A stretch of 64,000 nucleotides of DNA from Pseudisothecium myosuroides (Eukaryota; Streptophyta; Bryopsida; Hypnales; Lembophyllaceae). Position numbers and translations under genes: made by a program. Location: the NCBI GenBank assembly GCA_951799445.1, contig OX637289.1:5113321-5177320 (forward strand), in the 5' to 3' direction. Each line of letters opens with the position of its first letter. The stretch's first letter is position 1. Positions 13,096-25,442 of this stretch are shown piece after piece. The notes beneath the pieces are model-generated. The model was not told where the DNA came from and did no database searches. It worked only from the letters and a program-made list of their open reading frames with translations.

Positions 13096-14290
13096 ACATA
13101 CAAGACTTACAAAATTTTAATTTTCAAATAATATAACAAAGAAGATATTGCAAAAATACTAAGACACGATCCCACCAATTAACCCCAAGGTAGTGAACGT
13201 AAACCTTTGCTCATTCAAATAGATGTCACAGATTTGTCATAACTCCAAATTTAGATTCTTTTAACTTTCTGAAAAATCTCAAAATGAGATTCAAGCACTT
13301 ACAATGTTTCAATTTATTGTCTAACATATCAAAAAAGATATTATAATAAAAATAAGATATAAAAAAATCCTAACTATGTAATCCTTTATTGGTAATCATA
13401 AATGGGTGTTTGCACTCTTTTCACTTCTTGCATACAAATTAACAACCTTTCTTTTTTTCTTCCTAGATTTGAGAGTTTATAAAAAGATACAAATCACCTA
13501 CATATAAAAACAAAGGAGAGTGATAAAGATAATAGAGAGATGATATTCTTCTGAGCCATCAACTATAGTACCAAAAAAATGTAAAAAATAACTTGGAGAA
13601 TGAAATGGAGAATGATGCATATAAGTGTTTTGATTGCTTCACTAGACTCTCCTTATATATTGCGAGCTCCACATTTCTTGCCTTCAAGCCTGACGCTTCA
13701 ACTTGTTGCATTAATTAAAATTGCATGAATTCTTCTACTCCTTGACAGTTGACCTTGGCATTAAATTTTTCATGAATTACATAGCATGATAAAAGACAAG
13801 CAAGGTGCTTGACTTTTCATCGCCTCACTTCTACTCCTTGCCTCCTACATGTTTTACAAGCTTCTAATTTAATTTACATTCTTAACTTCACATCTAAAAA
13901 GCTTTTGAAGTTTGCCTTCATCATTTTCTTCTCTTCAAGCCTTTATTTAAAAGGTTCTCTACATATAACTCACCTTTACTTAATACTTGCCTACATTTGA
14001 CTAAAATCATTGTTGATTTTTGGTACTACCAATTATTTGACACTCAAATGTTCAAAGACCTTTATTATACAAAATTTTCTCTTAAGATAATCCAAAATGC
14101 TAAAGAACACATAATTAAGCACTAATGGATAAATATAATGCTTACATCTTTCCTTGTAAATTTTTCAATTTTAGCCAAACTAACACTAATACTAATAGTT
14201 TTTAATAATTGGACCAACTTGACTTATTAAATGTCATATGGGATTGAAACATGTAAAATTTACACAATGTAATGTGTAACTTTTTCTTAG
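13096..14290. other. AT-rich intergenic, no gene seen
   Basis: No gene-like frame, RNA or terminal repeat was recognised. A slightly more mixed stretch around 13640-13860 carries short low-complexity frames only. Confidence 0.35.
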
Positions 14291-15006
14291 GTGATTACAA
14301 AAAACACTTGCTAATTTTGTTGCATTTTATAATACTCATACATTTTTTTTTGAAATACTTTAAAATTAGAAAAATAATTTTTAATTTATAATAAAAATAT
14401 GGCCAATGCATATACCTATAAGAGGAAGGTAACCACTTAAGGAAAATCACAAAAAAGAATTCTAAGTAGAAGAACTAGAAAAGTGCCAAATCTCAAGAAA
14501 ATATATACTTTGATGATTTAATTAGTAGGAAATAGGAAAAAAATTAAGTAAGGAAAATAAAACTTGACCATTTGTAACAACTTTATAGAAATAGGTACTC
14601 AACAAAAAACCCACCAAAATAATTTTTTACATGTTTTAAAATGCAAGTAGAAAGAGACTCACTTTGTGGACTTCTTCTATAATTAAATATTCTTTAAAAT
14701 CCTTTGAATAGTAGCTAAAAGTATACTATAAGACCATCCACTCTAAATTTCAACTCCAAATTCGTTTCTTTGGATAGTCCTTTGTTAAAAAAAAATTGGG
14801 CAAGTGTGATATAAAATTGGGGGCTATTTTTGGACAATAAAACATTTTTTTAAAGCTCCAAAAAATTAGATAAGGCATATAATAGTCATGAGTACCTTGC
14901 CTATGAATTTTGAGTCATTTGGAGCTAGAACACAAAATTCATGGCCAAAAAACAAATTTGTCTGCAGGATGTGACGCAAAATAGGATGGTGTTTCTTGCA
15001 ATCTCC
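14291..15006. mobile_element. TIR element, family GTGATTGCAAGAAACACTTG, near-full copy
   Basis: It starts GTGATTACAAAAAACACTTG and ends GTGTTTCTTGCAATCTCCC, the inverted form. The interior contains blocks found again at 32040-32380, 36000-37712, 39390-39600 and 44276-45029, such as GTGCCAAATCTCAAGAAAAT, GGCAAGTGTGATATAAAATT and AAGGCATATAATAGTCATGA. No transposase. Target-site duplication not resolved. Confidence 0.65.
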
Positions 15007-15090
15007 CATAAATTTACTAAACTTTGCACAATTTTTCTTTTTTTAAGGTGCTCATTGCTATAGAAAGGCAATGAATAATCCATAAGTAGT

Positions 15091-15639
15091 TTACATGTTA
15101 TTTTCAAACAAAAAAAACAAATTTAGAAAATTTGACAATGTGGAGTAGTCAAGTAGGGTCCAAATATAATTCAAATTGTTTTGTTGTACCATTTGAAGAA
15201 TTTTGTATAATGCATAATACAATCTAGTTATAGTAATGAATTCTCTAATTACAAAATTTGACAGGCAAAATGAGAGCAAGCTTATTGTGGGCAAAATTGT
15301 AATGGTGGTGTACATTTCAGAACTTGAATAGTTAGATATTGATACTTTGTAGTTGGAGTTAAGGAAGTGATACTCGTATTGATGTCCCATTTGCAAAACT
15401 TTATCCTTGGAACCTGGACTTTTCCACATTTTACAAAAAAATTCATTCTGAGCCCCAGAAATTAGAGTTAATCGTAAAGTGTGTGCAAGGCGGGACCAGT
15501 AGCCGGAGTTTGGAAAAAACACAGGACCAAAACTCCTTGGAGCACCCAAACTCAAGTCTGATTGAGTTTGGTGCCATGTTTGTTCAATTCTATTCTCAAT
15601 TAAACCTTCCTCTAACACAGGTTTAGAAACAAGGGACAC
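15091..15639 (-). CDS. Unassigned open frame, 182 codons
   Basis: A minus-strand frame is open for 182 codons in AT-rich DNA. I do not recognise the product. The first half (SLGAPRSFGPVFFPNSGYWS, then RLAHTLRLTLISG) has mixed composition, while the second half is hydrophobic and asparagine-rich in a way that AT-rich noncoding DNA often gives. No splice-linked neighbour, TATA box or related frame was found. It may be a chance frame or the remnant of a mobile-element gene. Confidence 0.2.
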   Translation of the reverse strand: MSLVSKPVLEEGLIENRIEQTWHQTQSDLSLGAPRSFGPVFFPNSGYWSRLAHTLRLTLISGAQNEFFCKMWKSPGSKDKVLQMGHQYEYHFLNSNYKVSISNYSSSEMYTTITILPTISLLSFCLSNFVIREFITITRLYYALYKILQMVQQNNLNYIWTLLDYSTLSNFLNLFFLFENNM

Positions 15640-16006
15640 TTTACGATTAACTCTATTATCAAGAAAATTATTCTTGATATTGGTCCAACACTAGTTCTGT
15701 GGGTTCCTCCATCCTCCCTGACCTTAACTTTTTTTTACCCCAAAAGTAACGGTGTGCATTAGAAACAAGGACCACTCATCCTCCCCTTTACCTCTCCCCT
15801 GCACCTTACTCTCCACGACAGCAAGAAGTGAAGTTCACTCCTCATCGTGATGTGGTCGTCATCAACTGAAGCTGGTTGTTACCTGTCGCAATTCAGCTTT
15901 GAACACCCCATCACATTCAGAGCCACTACAGTACTGTACATTACAGACTGTGTGGCTATTATTTTGTCAGCTCTCATCTCCAGCCATGTGGAGGAGGTCA
16001 CAAGCC

Positions 16007-16142
16007 ACAACTCACGACTCATCAGAAATTTCAGGAGTTACGGCACAAGTCACAACTGAAGTCACAACTCATCAGAAATTTCAGGAGTTACGGCACAAGT
16101 CACAACTCATCAGAATTTCCAGAAATTTCCAGGTGTTACGGC
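16007..16142 (+). repeat. Short tandem repeat, about three units
   Basis: Units contain CACAACTCATCAGAAATTTC then AGGAGTTACGGCACAAGT. Two units are nearly identical and the third (CAGAATTTCCAGAAATTTCC) is diverged. The preceding 15.7-15.9 kb is CT-rich and promoter-like, but no gene start could be placed. Confidence 0.7.
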
Positions 16143-16159
16143 TGGGCAGATTGATACAA

Positions 16160-16349
16160 ATTGCTTACAATGGCAGCTAACTTACTGTGGACTGTGATGG
16201 TGCTGTTAATATCACCGTCCTCAACAGCACTTGGCACATCAACCAGACTACCGTAGTAGCAGAGGGAGAGCACAGGCAACTCTGGAAGACCGACCTTCAG
16301 TTGTGTTTGCAAGTGCATTATTTGAATGATCACATACGGTGGAAGCATA
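16160..16349 (-). pseudogene. Coding-like gene fragment of unknown origin
   Basis: A patch of mixed base composition stands out from the AT-rich surroundings. The minus strand reads YVIIQIMHLQTQLKVGLPEL, then VLSLCYYGSLVDVPSAVEDG, with no stop. The plus strand is also open (MDCDGAVNITVLNSTWHINQ). I do not recognise either. One edge is broken by the MITE at 16350-16655. It looks like a captured or truncated exon; the orientation is a guess. Confidence 0.3.
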
Positions 16350-16655
16350 AGGTAACAGGCTCTAAAATCGCACAGGCTATTCAAATGTACACTACTTGTA
16401 CATGTAACTATTTCATAGCCTTCAGCGATGTACAAACAGTGTACATTTTAGGGGGTGGGCGATTTTAGAGCTCTATGCCACTTCAACTTCAAATTTTCAT
16501 AACTAATTTTAGAAAGCTCCAAAAAATATGAAACGACTTGGGTTAGATGCCAATTCCTCTTGTCTTCCAGGAAAATGTACTAAAAAAAATATTTCAAGAC
16601 ATTCTTCAAAATTTAGTTTCAGCTCTTAGGTGGGCGATTTCTGAACCTGTTACCT
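16350..16655 (-). mobile_element. TA-flanked MITE, family AGGTAAYRKGCTC, copy 2
   Basis: The left end AGGTAACAGGCTCTAAAATC and the right end GATTTCTGAACCTGTTACCT are inverted copies with TA on both sides (16348-16349 and 16656-16657). The flanks GTGGAAGCA/TAGTGGAAGCACC show the interrupted target. The interior GACTTGGGTTAGATGCCAAT is the inverse of the block in copy 1. Confidence 0.75.
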
Positions 16656-16657
16656 TA

Positions 16658-17272
16658 TAGTGGAAGCACCCAAACCCGTCAATATAAGCAATTCTGCATA
16701 GTTGGAGGCACCTTTTCCTAAAAATAATATTTTTGAAGTACTAGCGAGTGAAAATCATGAATATTCAAAAAATAAAAAATAAAAATCAGATGTGGTATGT
16801 AATTTCTATGATTTTTTCAAAGTGCTGGCTCCCTAAACCACTGAAACTGTTACATAGGTGGACCCAAAACTAAAATCTGCAAAAATCCATAGTCAGCCAA
16901 TGAAAGTTAAGTATGTGTCCTTCAAATGCATCAACAAATCAAAGTTAAGCATTTCATGGACACATTAATGGAAAGTCTAGGGACATGTTTAGTGCCAATT
17001 TAAGGTACAGAAATGGGAACAAAGATGCAAATGGGTGTTTCAACATTAACATGATTTCCAAACATCAGTAATGTAAGGTGAGAGCACCAATAACCGTCCG
17101 CTTAAGAAATTCAAGATAGTTGTGGAGGCACTGTTTTGCAAAAAAAAAAAATTTGCAATATTGGCAAATGAAAATCATACATTTTCAAATTTTTTTTTTT
17201 TTTGGATAAGGCATCTATTTTTTGTGAATTTTCAAAGTAGAACTTTGTAGGGCACTCCAAACTGCACTCTAA
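16658..17272. other. AT-rich intergenic, no gene seen
   Basis: Poly-A and poly-T runs at about 17139 and 17190. Nothing else is supported. Confidence 0.4.
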
Positions 17273-17276
17273 TTAA

Positions 17277-18202
17277 CCCCTAAAGTTCCTTGACTATGTG
17301 CTCACCAAAAATGCTCCAAAACTGCCAATTCTAGTACAAGTACCAAATTTTTGAAAAATATCATTTTTGGACACATGTAACCATAGGATCTTGTAGTACT
17401 CTGGTTTGAGAATATGTGGTAAAAATTTCAGAAATTTTCATCGTGTAGATTGGAAGATATTAGTGTTTGAAGTGGCAAAAGTCCTTTTTTTGGCCCTGCG
17501 AAAAACCGGGCAGCTGCACTTCACAAGGTCAGATTATTATGAAAAAAATTCCAAAATGGTTGTGCTTCTTTGGATTCATTCTTCAGGGCAAGTTGGCTAC
17601 ATGCTTGAAAATTTTCAGACTATTTGGAATTGTATAACATATAGGAAAAAAATAGTAAGTAGAAAGAAGTAGATAATGGTTCAAAACATTAAATTGTTAA
17701 GAAGTTAATTATGGAATTGAAAAATGCCAATCCCAATGGTCGCAATGTTGTAATAAACAATCTACATCCTACAATTTTATTTTTTTTGAAAAATATTGAA
17801 AATTGAGTGAAATAAACAACTTCAAAGTTTATTTTAGAGTAGACAATCCATAATTGCCCGCAAACTAAAAATCCTCATAACTTTTGATTCATTGATCAAA
17901 ATGGAATGATTCAAAGCTTTACACGTATATATGAATCTAATAAACCAATTTCAAATTTTTATTTTTGAAAAAAGTGATTTTTTTTTATCTGCCCGAACTG
18001 TCCGAGTTGACCAACAAACAACATATTAGGCCATAACTTTTGACTCGTATTTCCAAATGTCATGAAATTTGGTGCATATGAAAGAGATTCCTCGTCCCCA
18101 CCTTCTATAAAAATTTCAGCCCAAAATATGAAAATCTCCAGTCACACGTACCTGCCCAAAAATTTTATGTCGCCTAAAAAGGCATGTTGGTCCCTTTAGG
18201 GG
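17277..18202 (+). mobile_element. TTAA-flanked 930-bp family, copy a
   Basis: The ends are TTAA then CCCCTAAAGTTCC and GGTCCCTTTAGGGG then TTAA. The interior carries the family blocks AACCATAGGATCTTGTAG, AAAAATTTCAGAAATTTTC and CCATAACTTTTGACTCGTAT. A short frame of 88 codons at 17406 is family sequence, not a gene. It lies 520 bp from an inverted copy at 18727-19661. Confidence 0.8.
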
Positions 18203-18726
18203 TTAATCTTGACATGATAATCTCAAAAAATATCAAAAAGCACCAACCCCAATTAAGTATTGGCACAATTTTGAGGTACTTTTGGGGACACTTTAAGGTT
18301 AGTCTACAGTAAAACAATGGGGTGCATGAACGGGAACCGATACTTCTACCTTAATTCTGATTGCAATGTAGATTTTGAACATAGAGCTGCCAATGGGCAC
18401 CAACTGATATAGGGCAACATCAAGTGACAAACAAAACCAAGTATGGATTTGAAACTTTTTCATTCAAACAACCATACCAATCCAAAGGAACAAAATTATC
18501 ATTTTCAACCCACAGAAATTACACTAACTTTTATAAAATTGATAGTTTTTTTGATGTTATTGAAATTGGCAAAAACAAGCTGTTTGATTGATTGAATCAA
18601 TTATGTGCATCATCTACTCTAGTCTTTGTGCAAAAAATCTAAACCTAAGGACACATCATGCGTCTCTAATATATAAATTGAATGCATTGTCCTATTCAAC
18701 AAATATTACAAATGCAAGGGCATTAA

Positions 18727-19661
18727 CCTCTAAAGGACCAAAATGCATTTTTTGGCTACACAACAATTTTTAGAAGGCCAGTGTGAATGACAATCTGCAT
18801 ATTTTAGGCCAAAATTTTACTAGAAGGTGTGGATGAGGAATATCTTTTATTTGCACTAAATTTCATGACATTGGAAATAAGAGTAAAAAGTTATGGCCTA
18901 ATATTTTTTTTTTTTGGAAATGGGCAATCTGGACACATCCAGAAAAAATCACTTCTTCTAGAAACAAAAATTTGAAATTGATTTTCTAGATTTAAATATA
19001 TGTGTAAAGCTTTGAATCATCCCATTTTGATCAATGAAATGAAAAGTTATGAGGAGTTTTTGATTACAAGCAATTATGAATTTTCTACTCTAAAATAAAC
19101 TTTGAAGTCCTTTATCTAACTCAATTTTCAATATTTTTTTGAAAAAAATAAAATTTTAGGATGCCAATTGTTTATTACAACGTTGCAACCATTGAAATTG
19201 GCATTTTTCAATTCCATAACTAAATTCTTAACTATTTTATATTTCAAATCATTCTCTACTTCTTTCTACTTACTATTTTTTCCTATATGTTGTACAATTC
19301 TAAATGATCTGAAATTTTTCAAGCATGTAGCCAATTTGCCTTGAAGAATGAATCCAAATAAGCACCACCATTTTGGACATTTTTTCATAGAAAAGTGAGC
19401 TTGTGAAGTGCAGCTGCCCTTTTTTTTTGCAAGGCCAAAAAAAGGATTTCTGTGATTTCCAAAAGTTTGTATCTTGCAATCCACAGGCTGAATTTTTCTA
19501 AATTTTTTTTTACATGTTCTCAAGTCAGCATACTACAAGATCCTACGGTTACACGTGTCCAAATTTTTATTTATTTTTCTTTCAAAATTTGATACTTGTA
19601 CTAGAAATGGCAATTTTGGAGTGTTTTTGGTGAAAACATAGTCATGGAATTTTAGGGATTA
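18727..19661 (-). mobile_element. TTAA-flanked 930-bp family, copy b (inverted, one decayed end)
   Basis: The left end is TTAA then CCTCTAAAGGACCAAAATGC. The right end reads TTTTAGGGATTACC, a decayed form of the expected TTTAGGGGTTAA. The interior is the reverse complement of copy a. Together the two could form a stem of about 930 bp with a loop of about 520 nt. Confidence 0.7.
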
Positions 19662-20177
19662 CCCTACAATGGCTAATGAATTGCCAAAAATGATTCAAAT
19701 ATCATGAAAACCTCATCATTTGCATGTTTGTCAAGTCGTGAATATTTCAAATTCTATAAATGTCAACTTCCTTCAATTTTTGTGCACAACAATTGAAAAT
19801 GATGTAAGCTATATTGACATGAAAAGGCCCAAAAGTTTTTTTGGGATTGTAAGAAAAAAATGACAAAATGTAAAATAATTCCAAATTATGATGCACAAAA
19901 TTGGGTTTTAGACATAGCTAACTTTGAATTTGATTTAATTACAAATCACAACTAATTTTTTCTTCAAACTTCCGTAGCAATAAATTACATGGCGCATACT
20001 GAAACTATCTTTGGACTTTTCCCATTGATGCTTATGCTATGGATGCTTTTAAAGAAAAAGTTTCAAATCTATATTTACTTTTGTTTGTCATTGTATGCTT
20101 CATGACAATTGGATACTGCAATAAGTCCCCAATGACAAATTTCCGTTCCATCACCTTCATATCTAGCTTGTTTAGGG
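19662..20177. other. AT-rich intergenic, no gene seen
   Basis: Only short, low-complexity frames. No repeat structure was recognised. Confidence 0.4.
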
Positions 20178-20680
20178 TGTCTTCAATAGTCTAGTAGAAC
20201 TACTTTACTAAATATGTAACTTTAATTTTTCACTGCTTTGTAATTAGAACTTGAAATTTCTATCATTGAAAGCATATCAAAAGTACAATACTTCAAATAG
20301 GTACAAGAAGACTCAAATTTAGACATTGGACAAAGAAAATAAACCACTTTAAAAGCTAGCTAACAAACAAAAATTATCATGGTCTTTGCAAATCACGGTT
20401 ATCAATGCACACTTTACTCCAACTTGCAGTGAAATGTTCATTGGTTACGGTAACTGTGATTTGATAAGATCACTATAATATTTTTTGTCTTTCAGCTAAT
20501 TCTAGAAGTGGTTAATATTCTTTGTCCAATGTCTAAATTTGAGCTGTAGCAGTTTTCCTGTACTTGTTTGAAGTACTTTTGATGAGCTTCCAATGATAGA
20601 ATTTTCAAGTTCTAATTCAAAAGCAGTGAAAAGTTAGTTATATTTGACACAACAATATACACGTTCTATTGAAGATGCTT
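20178..20680. mobile_element. Foldback element, about 500 bp
   Basis: The arms at about 20180-20345 and 20515-20680 are inverted copies. Matching blocks include CTTTGTCCAATGTCTAAATT, TTTTCACTGCTTT versus AAAGCAGTGAAAA, and terminal CTTCAATAG versus CTATTGAAG. The spacer is about 170 bp. No coding capacity and no clear target duplication. Confidence 0.65.
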
Positions 20681-23600
20681 TTACATATTTACAATTGAAC
20701 CTCCTTTTTTTTATATTGCTAGTAGGAAGTAGAAGATTCCTAATATATACATCTTATATTATATAACAAATAATATATATTTTTAACTTCTTGACTACTA
20801 ATGCCTCAAAGACTAAAAAGATACAATGTATCTTCCTCAAATTATTCAATGGCAAATTCTCAGTAGGGTAAATCAAATCTCAATAGGATAAATTAAAATC
20901 TTGTAAAGTTGACAAACTTGTTGCATTTTTTTTTTTTCAAAATTTTAATGTGAAAAGTATTTAAAATTTTATTTAGGAAATGTAATCCTATAGAAAAGGG
21001 AGCAAACAATCTATTTTTTAAAACAAAAAGAACAATAGGGATGGAAAAAAACATTTTTTTGGACTCAAATTGCACAAACAAATTAGTTTGGAGGAAATTC
21101 TTTCAAAGTTGTATTCTTAGCAATTTTAAAAATACAAGGTTCATTATGGTATGATCAAGAATGCAAAATAATTAGAATGATTCCAATTTTTTTGAAGATG
21201 TTCCAAATTTACAAATAATATTAATCATTAAATTCAAAAATTGAATTATATATTAAAATTTTGAAATTTTGTAGGATCCAATTTTGTCAGTTTTGACTTT
21301 CTACTCCTTTTGTTTGAAAATGTGTATGAATCTGAGAAAGTTTTTTATTTCTCGTATTTTTAAATTACTTTAAAAAAATTTGCTTTAGATTCCAATACAA
21401 TTTTGTAGGGGACTTAAAAAATCAATTTTCATCTTCTAATAAATTTTCTTCCCTAGAACTCTAGAAGTTGCATTTTTTGCCTATAAGTTGATTATCTAAA
21501 ATTGTTATAATCTAAAAATCCAACAATCAATATTTTCAACAATTAATTCCATGCATAAAAGACAAATTAGTGTTTACTTTTGTATGGTTAAATTTAAAAA
21601 TTTAAATACATCCAGTGCAATAAACATCAAAGTGGAACAATTCATTGAAAACCTCCAATCATTGTAAAAACTTGTTAGGCTTTGAGGGGGTTAATAAATA
21701 ATATATATTTAACTTATCAATTTTTTGGCTATTGACAATAACATGTATTCTAATTTATCAACTTTTTGGATATTCTAACACATAGCAAGGTATAAACTTT
21801 CAAAGGATGTTATGAAGAATTAGTAATATTTAACATCTATCATTTTTCTTTGAGTTTCTAGAAGGGAGGGGAGGAGGAATTTTATAACTTATATAAGATT
21901 TTAACGCTTCTTGAGGTTTGATTTTGTTGCTGATGCTTGTCTATGGATAAAAAAGCTTGTTTAAAAATCTCTTTTGACAATGAGTTTGTGGATCATGTGC
22001 CTTAATTTAGTCTCAAATGCTATGACCATAAAATTAATGTTTAATTAAGATATCATCAAAAATACCTTCTTGATCTTTGTTTTAATGCCATCCTTGTTAA
22101 TAGCATCTTTATCCTTCTACAGGGGAAATGGATTAGCATGTTTTTATTATCAGGCTAGTTTTTTTGATTTTTCCTACAGTCGGGTCAGCGCCTTAGAGTA
22201 TCTCCATTCTAGACAAAGCCTTGACTGCAATAAACTAGTAGAATGCAAAGAACTAGGCAACTCTACAAAGTGGTTGTATCCAACTTTTTTGATTGCACCC
22301 CACTAGCTAAGTTTGTGTAGGTCGATTGTTTTTAGCACAAATTTGTGCCTCATTTAAATTCTTGTGTTATCTTTGATTTCTACAACTAGGTGGTAAACTA
22401 TTATTGGTTGAACAAAACGCTGTTGGGGAACACTAGGCCGACATTCAAAAGAATTTTGCCACTCAAAGCTTACCATGCCCAATGCCTAACTACTATTGTG
22501 AATAAGACTGGTCCTATGGAGGAAGCATGTCAACCCTAACACATGTGGTCGGGTTGATACGGGTAGTGGTGATGCTCTCACTCAGTAGCGAGGAAGTGAT
22601 CTGACAAAAGGATCACGTTCCAATTGTGCCTTTGTTTTTTTGTTTTTTTGTTGACTTATTGGGCATCTGGTCTAGCCAAGTGGTAAAACTATCTGCCAAA
22701 ATTGAAAAGGAGATATTCTAAGCTCTATATAAGCTATAGTTGAAAGTATCTTTTTATTTTCCTTTTTTTTTAACTCCTATTGATTGTGTGCATTGTTTTG
22801 TTTGAAGATCACACACAATGCGTCCTTGGAGGGTACACTGATTGTAAGATGCAAGAAAGTATGTCCATGAAGATGAATAAAAAAAATGAAAATGAAAACT
22901 ACAAGGATTACCAATAATTTGGAAAATTATAGATATTGAACCAAATTCAAATATGTTTTTGTAGAGAGGATGTTTCATGACATTTCAATCATCCTTAGAA
23001 TCATTTTGTAACCTTTTCAATTTGACCATATTTTCAACAAAAAATAGTTTTGTTCACATTAAATTTTTCAACAAATATGAAGAAACTTGAGATTTTTAAA
23101 AATCATAGCATTCCTTCAAAATTCATTATTATGATCCTCTTTGCAATGACATTCTACAAATATATGCAACATCTATATGATAGGTTTGGTAGAAAATAAT
23201 TTTGAAAATAGACGCCAAATTTTGGAAGAGATTATTCTAAAATAATTATAAAAAAATATTTTTTTATTATAGAAAACCTTTAATTTAGGCATATTTCAAA
23301 TCTTAATTTAAAAAAATTAATAATTATTTAACAAAGATGTATTAATCTTACCCTTTATGTACAATATTTAATGAATTTATAAAGAATGAAGATAAATTTC
23401 TTTTATTACAGTATATTCTTTTTCATGGATTCCCAAATAAATTCTTTAAGATTATTGACTTGCTCAATTTTTTGGATACATTCATTTTGTACTTTTAATT
23501 TTCAAAAATTAGAATGCCCTTTCATTGGGGAAGTAACAATGGTACTTGTTTTTGGTGCTTAAGCATTATGATAACTGGTTGGAATTTTTACTTTGAAATT

Positions 23601-24340
23601 TGAAGAGGATACCCTTGAACAAGTATGGTAATAAATCTAATGGTTAGATCTATGAAAAATTAAAAAATAATAAATCTTTGCATTGCTTAAAAACTAATTT
23701 TTATAAGGGGGTTTTGTTTTATAAGGGAGTTTTGGCCTTCTCATCAAAATATATATTAGCAATTTACTTCCAACAAATTATAAATCTCCTAATGTACAAA
23801 AGTAAAAGATCTTCATCATTTATCATGCCAATGTATTATTTGTAATAAAATAAGTAGAATTGAGAGGAGTTGTCAACCTTGGAAAGAAATGCATATTTGT
23901 TGTAGCAAATTTGCTTAAATGTTGTGATCCCAACATCAATTGTGCAAATTTCATCCAAAATTTTCAAATTTCTAGGATTTAGGTGCATAGTTGGCAATCT
24001 TCCTATATCATTAGTAGGATAAGGTAAATTGTGACCTAATTTGTGACATGTTTGCAAAACCATCCCATTTAGATACGCGCCTAATATATAAGTCCTTTGT
24101 TCATAAAAACCTGGGGTTTATTTATGATACCCCTATTTTAAATACTATGAATTTTTTTAATTTATTCATACATTGTTCAAAAAATGAATGCAAAGAAAAT
24201 GGAAAAGTTTCTCTTGACTCCTAAAATATCCAACAAAAATTAAAGCACTTTAATCCTTAAACAACGTTCCAAACATTTATTGCCTAATAGATTACAAAGA
24301 ATCCTTCTATATAAGATAGAAATGCAGATGCTCATTCTTA
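20681..24340. other. AT-rich intergenic DNA with isolated short frames
   Basis: No gene is supported in 3.7 kb. Frames of 62-78 codons near 20.9, 22.1, 22.8 and 23.9 kb are low complexity. Around 22660-22690 the string TAGCCAAGTGGTAAAACTAT resembles a tRNA A-box, which could mark a decayed SINE, but no B-box follows at the right distance. Confidence 0.35.
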
Positions 24341-24342
24341 GA

Positions 24343-24838
24343 ATTTTGTATGAAAAGAGAAGGTCTTTTATAGTAGTTTGACCTCCAATGAGTGCTCTTG
24401 GTTTTTTTAAGCAAATGATTCATACGGCACCAAAAAGAATGATTTCTACGGTGACCAACATGTCCTTTAAAGGTTAACCCTTGAAGATGTTGGGGCCAAA
24501 AAAAGGTCGATGGATGACTTCATTGTTCACTATAAAAACAAATAATGCACCTCTTGGTCCAATAATCAAAGTAGTTTTGGTGACTACCTTGGTCACATAG
24601 GCCACGTCCTTTAAGGAATTAACCCTTAAACGTCAACATGGATGTTTGGCATCCGATGGATGACATGGAATTCTTTTAGTAGGTCAAAAGTTCAACTCTT
24701 CATCCTTTGAATTTTATTGTAAAAAGAGGTCTTCTATAATAGTTTAACTTCCAATGAGTGTTTTTACTAATAATTAAGCCAATATTTCACAAGGTAATGA
24801 AAAGTGATGATTTCTAAGGTCACTCATTTGTCCTTTAA
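24343..24838 (+). repeat. Diverged tandem repeat, about three units
   Basis: Related units begin near 24357, 24550 and 24725. Shared blocks are AGGTCTTxTATAxTAGTTTxAC, CTCCAATGAGTG, GATTTCTACGGTGACC and GTCCTTTAA followed by TTAACCCTT. The third unit is interrupted by the TTAA element at 24839-25015. Confidence 0.55.
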
Positions 24839-25015
24839 CCCTTGAGCGCCCTATTGCCAGTTGTTCATTTCCATGCAACTCCAAACTTGCCCCCCAGTAC
24901 AAACTTGCCAGTATCAATACAGTTAGATTTTGTAGATCTTGTCCATGTGATTGCTTGATTGGAATGAGTTCCTAAGGGTCTTGACTTGGGTAAACACACG
25001 CTTGGCACTCAAGGG
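24839..25015. mobile_element. TTAA-flanked MITE, 177 bp
   Basis: The ends are TTAA then CCCTTGAGCGCC and GGCACTCAAGGG then TTAA. The target is visible in a sister repeat unit: TGTCCTTTAAAGGTTAACC at about 24461 is the uninterrupted version of TGTCCTTTAA[element]TTAAGGATTAA. That supports a true TTAA duplication. No coding capacity. Confidence 0.85.
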
Positions 25016-25103
25016 TTAAGGATTAATAATAGGAAACCACTCCATGTGTTTAAAGGAAAAAAATAAAAAATAAAAATAATGGGAAACCACAAGCTCAAAT
25101 GCT

Positions 25104-25190
25104 TATTTGGACGGTTTAGGTGCATTTGGATGGTTTTAGGTGCATTTGGATGGTTTTAGGTGCATTTGGACGGTTTTAGGTGCAGTTAGT
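25104..25190 (+). repeat. 20-bp minisatellite, about four units
   Basis: Repeats of TTAGGTGCATTTGGATGGTT with minor changes (TGGACGG variants). It lies just upstream of the snoRNA promoter. Confidence 0.85.
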
Positions 25191-25221
25191 CCGATAGTTA
25201 GGTCTCACAAAATCCTGCTTA

Positions 25222-25442
25222 TCATAACCCCGTTCCGAGTCAGCTCATTTCATTACTGTCGGTGCTTATAAAGTTGCGTTAGGGTTTCATCCATCCATTC
25301 TTCATTACCCCCGCTGTTCCGAGTCAGTTTATTTCATCACTGTCGGTGCTTACAGAGTTGCGTTTGGGTTTCATCCATCCCATTCTTCGAGAAGAGTCTG
25401 TGAATTTAGGGTTACAGCTTCGACGCCCTGTCGTCATATAAA
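25222..25442 (+). promoter_or_regulatory. snoRNA-locus promoter with telo-boxes and TATA box
   Basis: A duplicated block, about 25230-25310 and 25318-25385, contains TTCCGAGTCAG, TCACTGTCGGTGCTTA and TTAGGGTTTCATCC. TAGGGTTT (reverse of the plant telo-box AAACCCTA) lies at 25280-25287, and TTTAGGGTTA near 25405. A TATAAA box lies at 25437-25442. Telo-boxes together with TATA are typical of plant promoters for snoRNA and ribosomal genes, which fits the U18 gene 550 bp downstream. Confidence 0.6.

Noticed and set aside
17406..17672. 88-codon frame and its mirror at 19266-19523
   Set aside because: Both are internal sequence of inverted copies of one noncoding TTAA element; stops and frameshifts differ between copies.
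22640..22720. tRNA or SINE
   Set aside because: An A-box-like word is present but there is no B-box or cloverleaf.
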